A stretch of DNA of 64,000 bases from Symbiodinium microadriaticum (taxonomy: Eukaryota > Sar > Dinophyceae > Suessiales > Symbiodiniaceae): positions 57,566 through 121,565 of the forward strand of contig LSRX01001542.1 in the NCBI GenBank assembly GCA_001939145.1. The letters run 5' to 3'. Below the pieces are notes generated by a model. The model had not been told where the DNA came from. It saw nothing but the letters and a program-made list of their open reading frames with translations, and searched no databases. Positions 1 through 18,884 of the stretch are shown here, one piece after another. Every line of letters begins with the position of its first letter. The stretch's first letter is position 1. The position numbers were made by a program, and so were the translations under genes.

Positions 1-38
1 TTGAGGGGCCTTTCAAGCCAGACACGTACCGCTACTAA
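1..38 (+). CDS. AHCY: AHCY copy 0, 3' end only
   Basis: Last codons of an S-adenosylhomocysteine hydrolase gene cut by the left edge of the window. The bases encode the conserved C-terminus ending KPDTYRY followed by TAA at 36-38, identical to the ends of the four complete copies that follow. The spacing to the next stop codon is exactly 2315 bp, so the array continues to the left of the window. Confidence 0.95.
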   Translation, partial: EGPFKPDTYRY

Positions 39-647
39 GTGGCGTGTCCCGTCGATTTTGTGCAGCCGCTGCCACGCGTTGTCCCTCCTCCTTGGCGCCA
101 TGACAGGTGGCCTGCCTGAAAATGAATCCCAAGCGAGAGGCGACTGGCGCCATGCAGAGAGGCGATCGGCGCATGCGCCGTGTACACAGACTTGACAGAA
201 AAGGCGGCCCATCTGCCTGATCGCATGGAGGCGGATGCAGGCAGGCAGGCAGGCACATCTGATTTCCCAGTCTTCATCTTGAGACATGACTTTAGGTGTG
301 ATCTTGTTCTTATCTTGCAGAGCGCCTTCTCAAGCTAGGCTCCGCAGCGGCTAGCTCTCATATACAGCCTTTCCTGAATCGTCATTTCAAAGCATGGTTT
401 CCGAGCAAGTTTGAGCTTCCAACATGTGGTCTTCACTTTTAACAGCTGAGGTCGTACTGGCTTTAGTGAGGCTGCAACGACTACAGGTCATGCTACAGGT
501 ATGCGCTTGTAGGCACAGAGCTGGATGATTTAATTAGCTTTGTCGTTGGTTTGGTTGGTGTTGTTTTGTCGTGCTTGCTCGTTCCGCTCATTTTCTCCGT
601 GTTGATTCGCTGCTCTGCCAGTCTACTGTCAGACCATCCTTGACGTC

Positions 648-662
648 GATATTGTCTTTCAG
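648..662 (+). promoter_or_regulatory. Likely splice acceptor (trans- or 5' UTR) upstream of AHCY
   Basis: A pyrimidine-rich tract (attgtctttcag) ends in AG at 661-662, 121 bases before the AHCY ATG, and repeats at 2315-bp steps (ends at 2977, 5292 and 7607) and in the partial unit (9922). Dinoflagellate mRNAs receive a spliced leader at such AG sites, so this is a candidate trans-splice acceptor. A second acceptor-like tract (gttcttatcttgcag) ends at 320 in each spacer. Which one is used cannot be told from sequence. Confidence 0.5.
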
Positions 663-783
663 TCTAGGGACATGCCCAAGGGCACGCGCGACATGAAAGA
701 ACACGATTTTCGCATTGGCGCCGGTTCATCAAGCTTCGAAAGGCATCCTCCCGTTCTTGTAGACGCGACGCGACTTTGGAAGC

Positions 784-2353
<1,570 letters not shown>

Positions 2354-3098
2354 GTGGCGTGTCCCGTCGATTTTGTGCAGCCGCTGCCACGCGTTGTCCC
2401 TCCTCCTTGGCGCCATGACAGGTGGCCTGCCTGAAAATGAATCCCAAGCGAGAGGCGACTGGCGCCATGCAGAGAGGCGATCGGCGCATGCGCCGTGTAC
2501 ACAGACTTGACAGAAAAGGCGGCCCATCTGCCTGATCGCATGGAGGCGGATGCAGGCAGGCAGGCAGGCACATCTGATTTCCCAGTCTTCATCTTGAGAC
2601 ATGACTTTAGGTGTGATCTTGTTCTTATCTTGCAGAGCGCCTTCTCAAGCTAGGCTCCGCAGCGGCTAGCTCTCATATACAGCCTTTCCTGAATCGTCAT
2701 TTCAAAGCATGGTTTCCGAGCAAGTTTGAGCTTCCAACATGTGGTCTTCACTTTTAACAGCTGAGGTCGTACTGGCTTTAGTGAGGCTGCAACGACTACA
2801 GGTCATGCTACAGGTATGCGCTTGTAGGCACAGAGCTGGATGATTTAATTAGCTTTGTCGTTGGTTTGGTTGGTGTTGTTTTGTCGTGCTTGCTCGTTCC
2901 GCTCATTTTCTCCGTGTTGATTCGCTGCTCTGCCAGTCTACTGTCAGACCATCCTTGACGTCGATATTGTCTTTCAGTCTAGGGACATGCCCAAGGGCAC
3001 GCGCGACATGAAAGAACACGATTTTCGCATTGGCGCCGGTTCATCAAGCTTCGAAAGGCATCCTCCCGTTCTTGTAGACGCGACGCGACTTTGGAAGC

Positions 3099-4668
<1,570 letters not shown>

Positions 4669-5413
4669 GTGGCGTGTCCCGTCGATTTTGTGCAGCCGCT
4701 GCCACGCGTTGTCCCTCCTCCTTGGCGCCATGACAGGTGGCCTGCCTGAAAATGAATCCCAAGCGAGAGGCGACTGGCGCCATGCAGAGAGGCGATCGGC
4801 GCATGCGCCGTGTACACAGACTTGACAGAAAAGGCGGCCCATCTGCCTGATCGCATGGAGGCGGATGCAGGCAGGCAGGCAGGCACATCTGATTTCCCAG
4901 TCTTCATCTTGAGACATGACTTTAGGTGTGATCTTGTTCTTATCTTGCAGAGCGCCTTCTCAAGCTAGGCTCCGCAGCGGCTAGCTCTCATATACAGCCT
5001 TTCCTGAATCGTCATTTCAAAGCATGGTTTCCGAGCAAGTTTGAGCTTCCAACATGTGGTCTTCACTTTTAACAGCTGAGGTCGTACTGGCTTTAGTGAG
5101 GCTGCAACGACTACAGGTCATGCTACAGGTATGCGCTTGTAGGCACAGAGCTGGATGATTTAATTAGCTTTGTCGTTGGTTTGGTTGGTGTTGTTTTGTC
5201 GTGCTTGCTCGTTCCGCTCATTTTCTCCGTGTTGATTCGCTGCTCTGCCAGTCTACTGTCAGACCATCCTTGACGTCGATATTGTCTTTCAGTCTAGGGA
5301 CATGCCCAAGGGCACGCGCGACATGAAAGAACACGATTTTCGCATTGGCGCCGGTTCATCAAGCTTCGAAAGGCATCCTCCCGTTCTTGTAGACGCGACG
5401 CGACTTTGGAAGC

Positions 5414-6983
<1,570 letters not shown>

Positions 6984-7728
6984 GTGGCGTGTCCCGTCGA
7001 TTTTGTGCAGCCGCTGCCACGCGTTGTCCCTCCTCCTTGGCGCCATGACAGGTGGCCTGCCTGAAAATGAATCCCAAGCGAGAGGCGACTGGCGCCATGC
7101 AGAGAGGCGATCGGCGCATGCGCCGTGTACACAGACTTGACAGAAAAGGCGGCCCATCTGCCTGATCGCATGGAGGCGGATGCAGGCAGGCAGGCAGGCA
7201 CATCTGATTTCCCAGTCTTCATCTTGAGACATGACTTTAGGTGTGATCTTGTTCTTATCTTGCAGAGCGCCTTCTCAAGCTAGGCTCCGCAGCGGCTAGC
7301 TCTCATATACAGCCTTTCCTGAATCGTCATTTCAAAGCATGGTTTCCGAGCAAGTTTGAGCTTCCAACATGTGGTCTTCACTTTTAACAGCTGAGGTCGT
7401 ACTGGCTTTAGTGAGGCTGCAACGACTACAGGTCATGCTACAGGTATGCGCTTGTAGGCACAGAGCTGGATGATTTAATTAGCTTTGTCGTTGGTTTGGT
7501 TGGTGTTGTTTTGTCGTGCTTGCTCGTTCCGCTCATTTTCTCCGTGTTGATTCGCTGCTCTGCCAGTCTACTGTCAGACCATCCTTGACGTCGATATTGT
7601 CTTTCAGTCTAGGGACATGCCCAAGGGCACGCGCGACATGAAAGAACACGATTTTCGCATTGGCGCCGGTTCATCAAGCTTCGAAAGGCATCCTCCCGTT
7701 CTTGTAGACGCGACGCGACTTTGGAAGC

Positions 7729-9298
<1,570 letters not shown>

Positions 9299-9941
9299 GT
9301 GGCGTGTCCCGTCGATTTTGTGCAGCCGCTGCCACGCGTTGTCCCTCCTCCTTGGCGCCATGACAGGTGGCCTGCCTGAAAATGAATCCCAAGCGAGAGG
9401 CGACTGGCGCCATGCAGAGAGGCGATCGGCGCATGCGCCGTGTACACAGACTTGACAGAAAAGGCGGCCCATCTGCCTGATCGCATGGAGGCGGATGCAG
9501 GCAGGCAGGCAGGCACATCTGATTTCCCAGTCTTCATCTTGAGACATGACTTTAGGTGTGATCTTGTTCTTATCTTGCAGAGCGCCTTCTCAAGCTAGGC
9601 TCCGCAGCGGCTAGCTCTCATACACAGCGTTTCCTGAAATGTCATTTCAAAGCATGGTTTCCGAGCAAGTTTGAGCTTCCAACATGTGGTCTTCACTTTT
9701 AACAGCTGAGGTCGTACTGGCTTTAGTGAGGCTGCAACGACTACAGGTCATGCTACAGGTATGCGCTTGTAGGCACAGAGCTGGATGATTTAATTAGCTT
9801 TGTCGTTGGTTTGGTTGGTGTTGTTTTGTCGTGCTTGCTCGTTCCGCTCATTTTCTCCGTGTTGATTCGCTGCTCTGCCAGTCTACTGTCAGACCATCCT
9901 TGACGTCGATATTGTCTTTCAGTCTAGGGACATGCCCAAGG
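9299..9941 (+). repeat. Partial terminal array unit (spacer only)
   Basis: The spacer of the 2315-bp unit continues after copy 4 through the acceptor-like tract at 9911-9922 and stops matching just after catgcccaagg at about 9941, where unrelated sequence begins. The unit therefore keeps its putative upstream signals but no AHCY coding sequence. From the shared ATG (9931) the new sequence gives a short ORF of 32 codons ending at about 10029, with no recognised family. Confidence 0.9.
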
Positions 9942-10629
9942 CCGTGCAACCTGGCGCTGATGCCCCTGGACATTCCTCCGCCCAACGGTGCTATGACGGG
10001 AGAGCTTTCTTCCTTTGGACCAGCGTTTAGGTTTGTAGGAGTCCGCATGCAGGCATCGTCTCACAGTCTGCAGTTTCAAAACGTCTCGTATGATTCGGCT
10101 GCATACTTCTTTCTGTATTCAATGGTGAAATTGCTCCTTTATGGGGGCTAGAGTAGGTCATAGTAGGTCTCACTGCTGCAAGGCTTGAGATGGCTAGCAG
10201 TGTCCCTTATGCTAGCTTTGTAAGGCTTGTAGTGTAGTTTCGCATAATGTGTATTTGCCGTAGCTGGCGGCTACTTGCAAGTATATTTTTTCGAAGCCGA
10301 TTGTCGCACCAGCAAATTACCGGCTAATATCTGAGACAACTCGGATGATCGAGCTCGAAGACATCGGTAGAACAGTAGTCTCAGCAACAGGCCCGCTCTT
10401 CGTGCTGGGTGTTCCTTTCTTGGAGAAGCACCTGGGCCAACGTTGTGCTCAACTTTGTTGTCGAAGCAAGCCGAGCAGATACCATGCCTGTGCATTTACG
10501 TGTACACATGCAAACATACATACCCGCATACATGCGTAAATGCAACCCCAACCGGTTGGGGATTCTGTTTGGGTATCGATTTTTTTCGGCATTTTTTGCT
10601 TTTCGCCTGAACGGCTTCAAGTGCCGAGT
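9942..10629. other. Unassigned sequence right of the array
   Basis: No ORF here has codon bias or motifs that I can defend. It holds the short reading frame continuing from the array edge and otherwise looks non-coding. Confidence 0.5.
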
Positions 10630-10748
10630 CAGTGAGCCAGTCAGTCGTCCGTCGATCTGCGAGCCCGCCAGCCAGTCAGCCAGTCGGTGCTTCGGTCTGT
10701 GCGCGACCACGCTGGTCTGTCAGTCAGTCGGGCGGTCGGTCGGTTGGT
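10630..10748. repeat. Degenerate GTCAGTCG/GTCGGTCG simple repeat
   Basis: Short direct repeats built from cagtcagt, cggtcggt and similar words, immediately left of the satellite block. It creates spurious open frames on both strands. Confidence 0.7.
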
Positions 10749-10750
10749 CT

Positions 10751-11540
10751 CGAGATATGTTATGATGAACCGATATCGCCAAGTGAGGTGGCGTGTTTAA
10801 GCTGTATAGGATGATCCGTTATCGCCAAATAGGGGGGGGGCGGATTTAATATATGTGCTGAACCGTTATCGCCAAACGAGGGGCGTGTTTAAGAATATGA
10901 TGAAACTTTATCGCTAAATGAGGGGTGTGTTCAAGATATATAATGCACGCCACGTCACATGAGGGCGCGTGTTTCAGATATATGGTGAGCCGGAATCGCC
11001 AAACTGAGGGGTTTCTTCAGCATGTATGATGAACCGGAATCGCCAAAGGGGGGGGGACGCGTTTAACACACATGATGAATCGTATCGCCACATGAGGGGG
11101 CGTGTTTAAGATTTATGATGAACCGGAATCACCAAATAAGGGGGCGGCGTGTTCAAGATATATGGCGAGCCGGAACCTCCCCCTCAGAGATACATGGTGA
11201 GCCGGAATCGTCAAATGGGGGAGTGTGTTTGTCATGTATTACAACCGCAATCGCCAAATGAGAGGGCATGTTTAAGATATGTGATGAAGCGGTGTCGCCA
11301 AGTGAGGGGGCATGTTTTAGACATAGGATGGACCGTTATCTCCAAACGACAGGGGGCATGTGTAAGATGTATGATGAACCGTTGTCGCCAAATGTGGGGG
11401 TATAGCTAGGTGGGAGGGGAAAAAGTGGGGCATGTATAAGATGTATGATGAACCGTGATCATCATGTATGATGAACCGATATCGCCAAATAAGGGGACGT
11501 GTTTAACATGTATGATGAACCGATATCGCCAAATGAGGGG
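10751..11540 (+). repeat. Satellite block A, ~44-50 bp unit
   Basis: About 17 degenerate head-to-tail units. Each begins with gatgaaccg, followed by an A/T-A-T-C variable step, then tcgccaaatgagggg, then gcgtgtttaagatatat. Unit length wanders because the G run and the tail vary. No coding function is seen. The same unit recurs at 11973-12113 and 18885-19010, all in the same orientation. Confidence 0.85.
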
Positions 11541-11972
11541 TGTAATTCAGTGAAGCTGGTCTTGCACTTTCAACCTTTAATTTGGTGCAGTATGTACTTT
11601 CTGCCTTTCAATTAGCATGCCTTGAGGATTTCGGGAGTTGGACGAACTGTGTCATGCTCGATTTCCTCTTGCTGCCTACCACCATCTCCTATCTTGTAAG
11701 AAGCTGGTAGATGCCCCCTCTAGTGCGACCGTAGCTGTATAAAGTCCTCCCAAACTGCTTGGTGAAGAACCTTCGAACCGGGGTTATTTAGGGGGCTGTT
11801 CGGGCTAGTTCGCTGGGTCGCCAAGCTGTTCTGTTGTCGCGAGTCCTGCGCTGTAATCTCGGTCTCCTGTAGCCTATGCGGTGTGTGTTGCAACAGAGTG
11901 CAGTGGTCGCGGGACTTGTCTTGGAGCTTGGGCTTTCGCTGCAGTGCGACCTAGTCAGCGAAGCGGGTGGGA
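11541..11972. other. Unique sequence splitting two satellite blocks
   Basis: A 430-bp stretch without satellite units lies between blocks A and B. Nothing in it resembles a gene or a complete mobile element; I looked for terminal repeats at its edges and saw none that are convincing. Confidence 0.4.
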
Positions 11973-12113
11973 AAAACATGAGGGGTCGCGTTTAAGCCAA
12001 ATGAGGGGGCGTGTTTAGGACATGCATGGAACCGGAATCGCCGAATGAGGGGGCGTGTGTAACATAAATGCTGAACAGAATCGTCGGAGCGGGTGTTCAA
12101 GATGTGATGAACC
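11973..12113 (+). repeat. Satellite block B
   Basis: Three to four worn units of the block A satellite (core tcgccgaatgagggggcgtg), same orientation, 430 bp beyond block A. Confidence 0.75.
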
Positions 12114-12610
12114 GCCAGTCCCCTTGGTATTGCGTTTGTGAACGTGCTTTAGTGAACGTCGTAGCGTCAAGAACGGTATTTGGCTTCTTGCGATTGCAAA
12201 ACAAGCACATATCTTGTGTGAGGCCTTGGAAAGCCGTCCTAAAGGCCCAAACCCCGCTTTCTTGTTGGACCGCGCAAGCTTGCTTTAAAGAAAATCGTGC
12301 CATCAAGAACGTAAAGCCACAAAGCCGAGACGCCCAGAGCCTGAACCGGCACGGAAGGCATCCGGGTAGTCTGGCGGGGCCGGCGGTCGGCCCGTCGAAT
12401 TTGCAGACTGAGTGACCGGTCGAGGGCCGAAGCCAGTAGGCCGAAAACCATAGAAACGCACCAACAAGACCTCGCATACAGCCTCAGTTGTCGCCATCCC
12501 TGCGACTCGGGCAAGTTTTGTATGTGGATCGAACCGAAACTCAAGAAAGTAAACAGAAAAAATAGCAAACAAAACTTGGACCGCAACCACATATATGGGT
12601 AGGTGTTACA
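12114..12610. other. Unassigned sequence
   Basis: Open frames exist on both strands, but none has a family motif or coherent codon use. I see no gene. Confidence 0.4.
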
Positions 12611-13270
12611 TATGTATATATATATATATATATATACACCCGCTTATTTTCCTTTCAGAAACGGAGAGATATACTGATGCATCTTTATATATGTGTCTGT
12701 GTGTGTGTACAAAACAAACATTAATAAACAAAAAATATATGTGAAAGGGAAAACCGTATACCTGTACCTCTGAATGTTTTCCTGGCAGCCTCGCAGTTGC
12801 GGCAGAGCCAGAGAGGAAATTAAATATGCATATACATCGTGAATAGGCACACATACAGCATACTCACCAACAACCTAGTTACCACAAATATACACACATA
12901 CACACATTCACACATGCATAATGTATACACGCTCGGTTGGACGTGCTTTTTGTCAGCAGGTTGGCCATGGTTACTTCGCAGCATCGAAGGAAAACATACA
13001 CACACACACACATCCGCACACACACACACACACACACGGACATACACAGGTGCATGCATGCGTGGGTACGAGCATACATACGAACCTAGACACATACTTA
13101 TATACGTACGCATACAGTACACCCACATGCATCTGCGTACATAGATACGCACACATGCACATGCACACGCGTACTGACACCAGGCAAGCATGCGCTGGCT
13201 TGCTTACATACGTGCATACATACATGCATACATGCATACATACATGCATACATACATACATACATACATG
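12611..13270. repeat. Microsatellite cluster: TA, CA and ACAT runs
   Basis: Contains a TA run at about 12611-12636, CA-rich runs near 12890-13050, and an ACATAC/ATGC tetranucleotide run at 13205-13270. The Thr/His-rich and Cys/Val-rich open frames across this stretch are by-products of the repeats. Confidence 0.85.
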
Positions 13271-13316
13271 CAACTGTAAGGGAGACATGTGCGCATGTAC
13301 ATGCTGAAGTGTACTA

Positions 13317-13440
13317 TGCCGCCAAGCAATGCTCTGCTACCCTGTGCTGCGTTATGCTATGCTTTACTCTGCTCTACATTGCACTACACTATATTGTACG
13401 TCACTATACGTTGCCATATACATGTTTTATACTACACACA
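13317..13440. repeat. Degenerate TGCTA/CTGCT pentamer repeat
   Basis: Runs of near-pentamer words (tgctatgctttactctgc and similar). A second worn patch of the same style lies at about 13610-13715. No function is evident. Confidence 0.5.
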
Positions 13441-13715
13441 TCGGGTGTAGAGTTTTTCGCTTGACCTACGGTTTGTCAATTCTATGCAGGAGGCACCAAA
13501 TACGACGTAGGGAGTCGGTTGCATTCGCTTGACAGTGAACTTTCGCTTGGCCGCAGTGATTGGTTGCAATGGCCTTGCACTCTGAGTCTGACAGAGCTGG
13601 TCGCAAGTGCCGCGGGCTACACTAGACCACTCTGGACTACAAAGCCTGTATACTATGTTCTCTACCATACCATGCTGGACTGTACTATATTGTATTATAC
13701 AATCTCGCATATGGA

Positions 13716-16640
13716 CATACTGACAGACAACTGTGTACATGCATGCATCTGTAAATGCCGCGCACAGAATCCGCATGCTTGTGCTTATTTTAGCGTGACA
13801 CCAGCTGACAACCTTGAGTGATTCATGGGAGAATACATATTGTCTCGAGTCAGTCACTGCACATCTTTTAGGTCCGTCGGTTCCTCCGTGAGTCGCTGTC
13901 ATTGTGTGTTGCGCGACGCCTCTGAGGTACTACACCGTGTTCGATCGAAAGACGCTTCGCAGATTTCGTGGGTGCTCTCAACGTTGTGAGAGCCCAGAGC
14001 CGGCTTTGACGTAGGAGGATGGCCTTGGGACTACCGAGCAGGGTCTTTGTGCGCACACTCGCCTGGAAGAAGCGAAGGTTCTGCGTTCAAGATGGCGATG
14101 TAAGGCTGGATATTTAGGGCCATGTTTTGATCTCAGGCACAAGCGCCTGGGCTTTGCTGTGGCCAAGCACGCGCATGAGAAGCCGGAGACTTTCCTGGAG
14201 GCCGGAAGTGGAATTGGGGAAGTGAGTGGCACTTATTGTAGTGCTGTTGGATTAATTGCATGCTGTTCGCAGTTCGTGTCTTCACTGTCAGTTGTTGCAA
14301 GCCTTGAGGCATATGTGGGTGTGGGACCCACGCTGTTTTCTTACTCTCTGCTTACTGGAATTCTTGGAGTCTACCCGATCTCCGACACAAGAATTCACCG
14401 ACAGCACACACGACGATCAATTGCAGTTCGACTTAGAATCCTCAGAAGTAGCATGACTGACATTCGCACCATGCTCCGCGGAAGGTTTTCAGGCCTCACG
14501 CTTGGCCATTGACGGCAGGTGTGGAGACTCTTTATTTCCCGACATGTCCAAGTTCACGCGCTCATAACTTTGCAAGATCCGGTTTTTCTAGCATGATTTT
14601 CTGAAACATCCCTTGAAAGCGCAAGCGGAACCGGTTGCATCAACAGCAAACGGATGTGTCTTCCGGAAGATGTGGTCGTGCAAGCATCCTCCGGAATACC
14701 AGTTTAACAGAGCAGAATGAACGGGCCATCCTGGGTGGCCACCTACCGTTGAAGCAGTGTGTTGTCCCGTTTGGCCGTAGGTTATGCGGATCAACACCCA
14801 GTTGCCTGAACACGGGGGGGATGATGTGTTGGATGTGGGTTTCTCATGGTCACAGTCGGCGAGAAAAGTTTGCAGAGTGCAGCGGACGCAGGAAAGCGAT
14901 TGTACAAGCCTGTGGGCCAAAGACAAAACAAGGACGTGGGGAAGCCTGCGGTAAAGTAGGGCAGGAAGCAGACACACGCCTGTGAGGTGAAAGACCATGA
15001 TCTGGAGCACACGATCCTCGGCAGTCGCGTGGTGTTCCTGTGGGGTGAATCGGGTTAGGTTAATCTCCTGCCGACCCCCAAGCTGGGGTTTGAAAGTCAG
15101 ACAGAGCCTGCAAAGCCAAGGAACGCAACGAAGGGCTTCCTTGCCCCGAGCCGCTCCTAAACGTTGCGCCGCATGTTGTGGCATACACTGAGTGCGGAGT
15201 TTCGATTTCCTGTCGCAGACAGTTCATTGCACGGTTAGATGCCCCCATGTGGGTGTAGATCCACACCCGATCTGATTCGGGGGGAGAAGGATGAGGGCTC
15301 ATGCATCTTGGAACCTATTCCTTCCTACCTGCAGCGGCTTCGGCCATACAGGGCCCAAGCCCCCTCTCTTTCTTTACAATTCCAGGACACTGCTGGAAGG
15401 CAGTGTCCCGCTCTGGAAGTTATTTTTCTCGAGCGTGTCGACGCGGGCTTGCAATTGTTTGTTGAAGATGAGGTTTTATTATGTTTTACTCGTACTTGTG
15501 CTAAGCGCAGGGACCTTAAGATCAGAAAGGCCTCAGGACGTCCAAGATGTCCTGGCCAATCTGCTTGTATTTGTGCTCTGCAGGATTTAGAATGGTCTGG
15601 TTTTGCCGACCAGGGCAGAGAAGGAGTTAATTGGCCATCATCCTGCAAGAGCTGCCATCCGATCTGCTTTCAACTGTTGCCACGCCGTGCCGCATGCTGC
15701 CACTTTGGTTGTGCGGGCACGGGCCAGCAGTCCTGCAAAGCTAGACAGCACCGAACAGGTGTGAGATGGTGTGACAAAGAAGCACAACCTTGGATTCTCC
15801 GAGTTCAAGCGATGTGGTGCTTTGTCCGTGAGAGAGAGAGAGAGAGAGAGAGGCGTTAGCCTTCGACTTCGCCCGAGGCCTGGGGCCTGCGTTCTGAGCC
15901 TCTCCTTCGTGGTGACCCTGATCTTTGTCGTCGGGGAGCTTAGGGGCTGCGGCTCAGGGATACGACTCTGGAGAAGACGTTGCCCAAGCAGGTCGTGCTG
16001 TGGGCCGTGATGCTGGAGGCCCCGAACGGGGATTAGCTGGCCTTGGAAACGCGGGCGGCGCTTTCCAACGTGCGAGGCGAACCAGGCGACGAAATTGGCA
16101 ACGCGGTATGCTCAGAGTGCCGATCAGCCATGTCGGCACTGAGACATGCAAATTTCGAGCGGTTAGACCTGTCTGTTGCTTCCTGAGAAGACCAGCCCAA
16201 CAAAAAAACTCTCGAGGCGTCTGACATCTATGTACCAGCTGTCCGAACCCCCGAAAGCCCGCTTCCCAACAAACTATTACCTTCAGGCGGCATCTCAATG
16301 CAGGCGCCGGCCCCGAGGAGCTGCGATGTTCAAGCGAAGCCGATTTCAGCAGTTGCGATGAAGGTGGTGATCCCTCAATGCATACTCAATGCGATGGTTG
16401 TTTCAAGGTCGTTACCACCGGGGGAGCTGTTGGCATGGTGCGATGCTGCAGAAACAGATATATGGCTATCATCCTGCAAGTTCTTTATGTACCTGTGCAT
16501 AGTTATAAAGTGAAAGTTGGCGCCGCACGGAAGAATGTAACAGTCTTGTATAACGTCTCTTCCAACCTATTAGCCATTCCTGTCAAAACGTTAGATTGCT
16601 GTTAGACCGGAACACAGGTCAATAACCACATGCACAGATA
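13716..16640. other. Long stretch without a defensible gene
   Basis: Includes a short AG run at about 15831-15852. A frame at 15471-15590 begins with a hydrophobic signal-like segment (MRFYYVLLVLVLSAG), but no continuation or acceptor supports a gene. Overlapping frames on both strands look random. Confidence 0.4.
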
Positions 16641-16649
16641 AAGAAGTGC

Positions 16650-16975
16650 ATGTGTGTGTGTGTGTGTGTTTGTGTATGTATGTACGACGTACGTAGGTGG
16701 GTGGGTCGGTGGGTAGGTAGGTAGGTAGGCAGGCAGGCAGATGCGGGCAGGCAGTTAGGTAGGTAGGTTGGTTGGTTGGTAGGTATGTATGTACGTGTGT
16801 ATGTGCGTATATGCATGTATGTGTATATATATATATCTATCTATCTATATATGTATATATATATATATATGTATGCACATATGTATATATACATGTATAC
16901 ANGTATATATATATATATATGTATGCACATATGTATATATACATGTATACACACATCAAAACATACATGTACATC
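16650..16975. repeat. GT, GTAG and TA microsatellites with a duplicated ~50-bp segment
   Basis: GT run, then GTAG/GGTT runs, then TA-rich sequence. A segment of about 50 bp containing gtatgcacatatgtatat occurs twice in tandem around 16850-16950, separated by an undetermined base (N) at 16902, which suggests that the assembly was uncertain here. Confidence 0.8.
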
Positions 16976-16979
16976 ATAT

Positions 16980-18884
16980 CATGTAGTCCGTGTAAGTTTC
17001 TACCAGTATGAGTTGTTCTCACCACCGGTTTCACGGCAGGACCCGCGTGTGCCCACAAAAAGTGGACGCTTCGAGGCCCAGAGCTCAAAGAGTAGATTTG
17101 TCACGCTGAAGCAGTCCGTCTTAACCGGCGCGAATATGCCCCGAAGGCCAAGACGCATTATCGCACGACAAGCTGTTAGCTATGTAACTGTCAGTTTACC
17201 ACTGACGTGACGCGCAAGGTATCTCAAAAGCACAAAATTGAGCCTTTCTTTAGCAGCAGGCTGGCCCCGAACCTGGTTTGTTGCCGCAGCTGCTCGGGTT
17301 GCACGAAAGTACAGGACGGTGTCTGTCACTTCAAGGTGAGGGGTGGCGTTGGAGCCTTTGCGGTCTTAGAGAGTTCACGCAACTACGCGACTTGGGCTTG
17401 ATCTTGTGTGGCCGGCGAGAGATACCCTGAGTGGGCACCTTATCCTCCGTCGACCTAAAGCTGAAGTTCAACACCTTCCAGTCCCGAAGCCTCTCTCCAT
17501 AAAGAGATCTATTTCAGCTGTCAAGGTTTGGTGCTGATGTCGCGACAGCTCCGGCACCTCCCATTTGCGCGAGACACAGTCTTTCTCATGATCAGGGGCG
17601 GCGGCTTCGATTATACGGATTTCTCCGGCGTTCAACGACCGACTGAGCTTCCAAGCGCCTCCGTGTGGGTTGAGATGTAGTTTGTGCTGGAGGCTGTTTG
17701 CTGCCGATCGGAGCTGACACCTCCTCCCGCTAAACAAGGGACCCCGCAGTGAGACGTCTTAAATCGTGAGGATAGAACTGTAGACACAAAATGTCGGATC
17801 ATCCATTGAACCCAGCGCATCGACAAGTAAACCACGTAACAGCCGATGGCCCTATCCATGTCATGTCATGTTTCACCTCGTTCCATTGCAGCATATGAAA
17901 TATGAAGCAATAGGTTGCTTTGCTGACAAGCCCTGCCCTCCGTGGCAGCCTTCGGCTTGTTTGGCCGAGGCGAGAGGCTGATTCTGCCACATGGTGCTGC
18001 CCAGCCGGCGCCCTCGGAGGGTTGCAAACCTAGCCTAAGGCAGCACATGTAGGCAGTAGCAGTATAAATCTCTCAGTAATTGGATGCTGGAAAAATCTGG
18101 TATTCGAGATCAACCTGTGACTGAGGAGGACCGAGCTACTGTCAGACCGGCAGAACCAAAAGGGCGACCACCGAACAGGGACAATGCCAACACAAGGAAT
18201 GAGAAAGGCAAAGGGAGAGGAAAGGACTAAGATCCGGCAGACCGCGAACGAAAACGTGAATGCTATCGTCGCTGGCAACGTGATAACACACTATGATCCT
18301 CTTGCTTACATCATCCATTGTTCAGTCAACTTTGTCACACCGGCATCTTCAACGTGATCCTTATCACGCTGACTCACGTAGCGAAGACCTAACTCATGGG
18401 GGGTGCGAACAAAGCTCGATGCCTCATTCAATTCGTTGGTGTCACCATAAGAGCTATGAGAGTGAGCCATGATCAAGGTACCACCGGCCTGCGTAGGAGA
18501 TTGTGCTCTACCGCCAATCCTATATGATTTCAGTTGCTCCGCCTCAACCGCAACTTTGTGGCTCAAGACACTGCCATAAACCAACAGCTTGCAAGTCAGT
18601 TGTAGGCGCGGATACAAGAGTCCGAGCCCTCTCCCACTGCACAGATCTACGACTGAGCGCTATCCGTGAAAAGAGAGTTCCAGTTCGGGTGCCTGCCGGG
18701 GGATAGGTGGGGAGCGCAGCTATCAATTTCTACCTCAACACTTGGCAGCCACAAATCATATCTATCAGCTCGATGAGGTGAGCAACCAAGACAATATCGA
18801 CAACAAACCCTCCTTGCATTTTGCATTTTTTAAATGAATTACCGATGGTTAAATAGACCCTAGAGGCTTCTCTCTCATATGTGA
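16980..18884. other. Unassigned sequence
   Basis: No recognised domain on either strand. The minus-strand frame at 17468-17737 has a somewhat protein-like composition but no family match and no supporting splice sites, so it is not called. Confidence 0.4.

Noticed and set aside
10751..11540. CRISPR-like array
   Set aside because: Units are contiguous and degenerate with no unique spacers, and the host is eukaryotic; it is a satellite.
12839..13307. Open frames rich in Thr/His or Cys/Val
   Set aside because: They are translations of CA and ACAT microsatellites on the two strands.
15471..15590. Signal-peptide-like frame (MRFYYVLLVLVLSAG)
   Set aside because: A hydrophobic run alone is weak; the frame ends after about 40 codons and no downstream exon could be joined.
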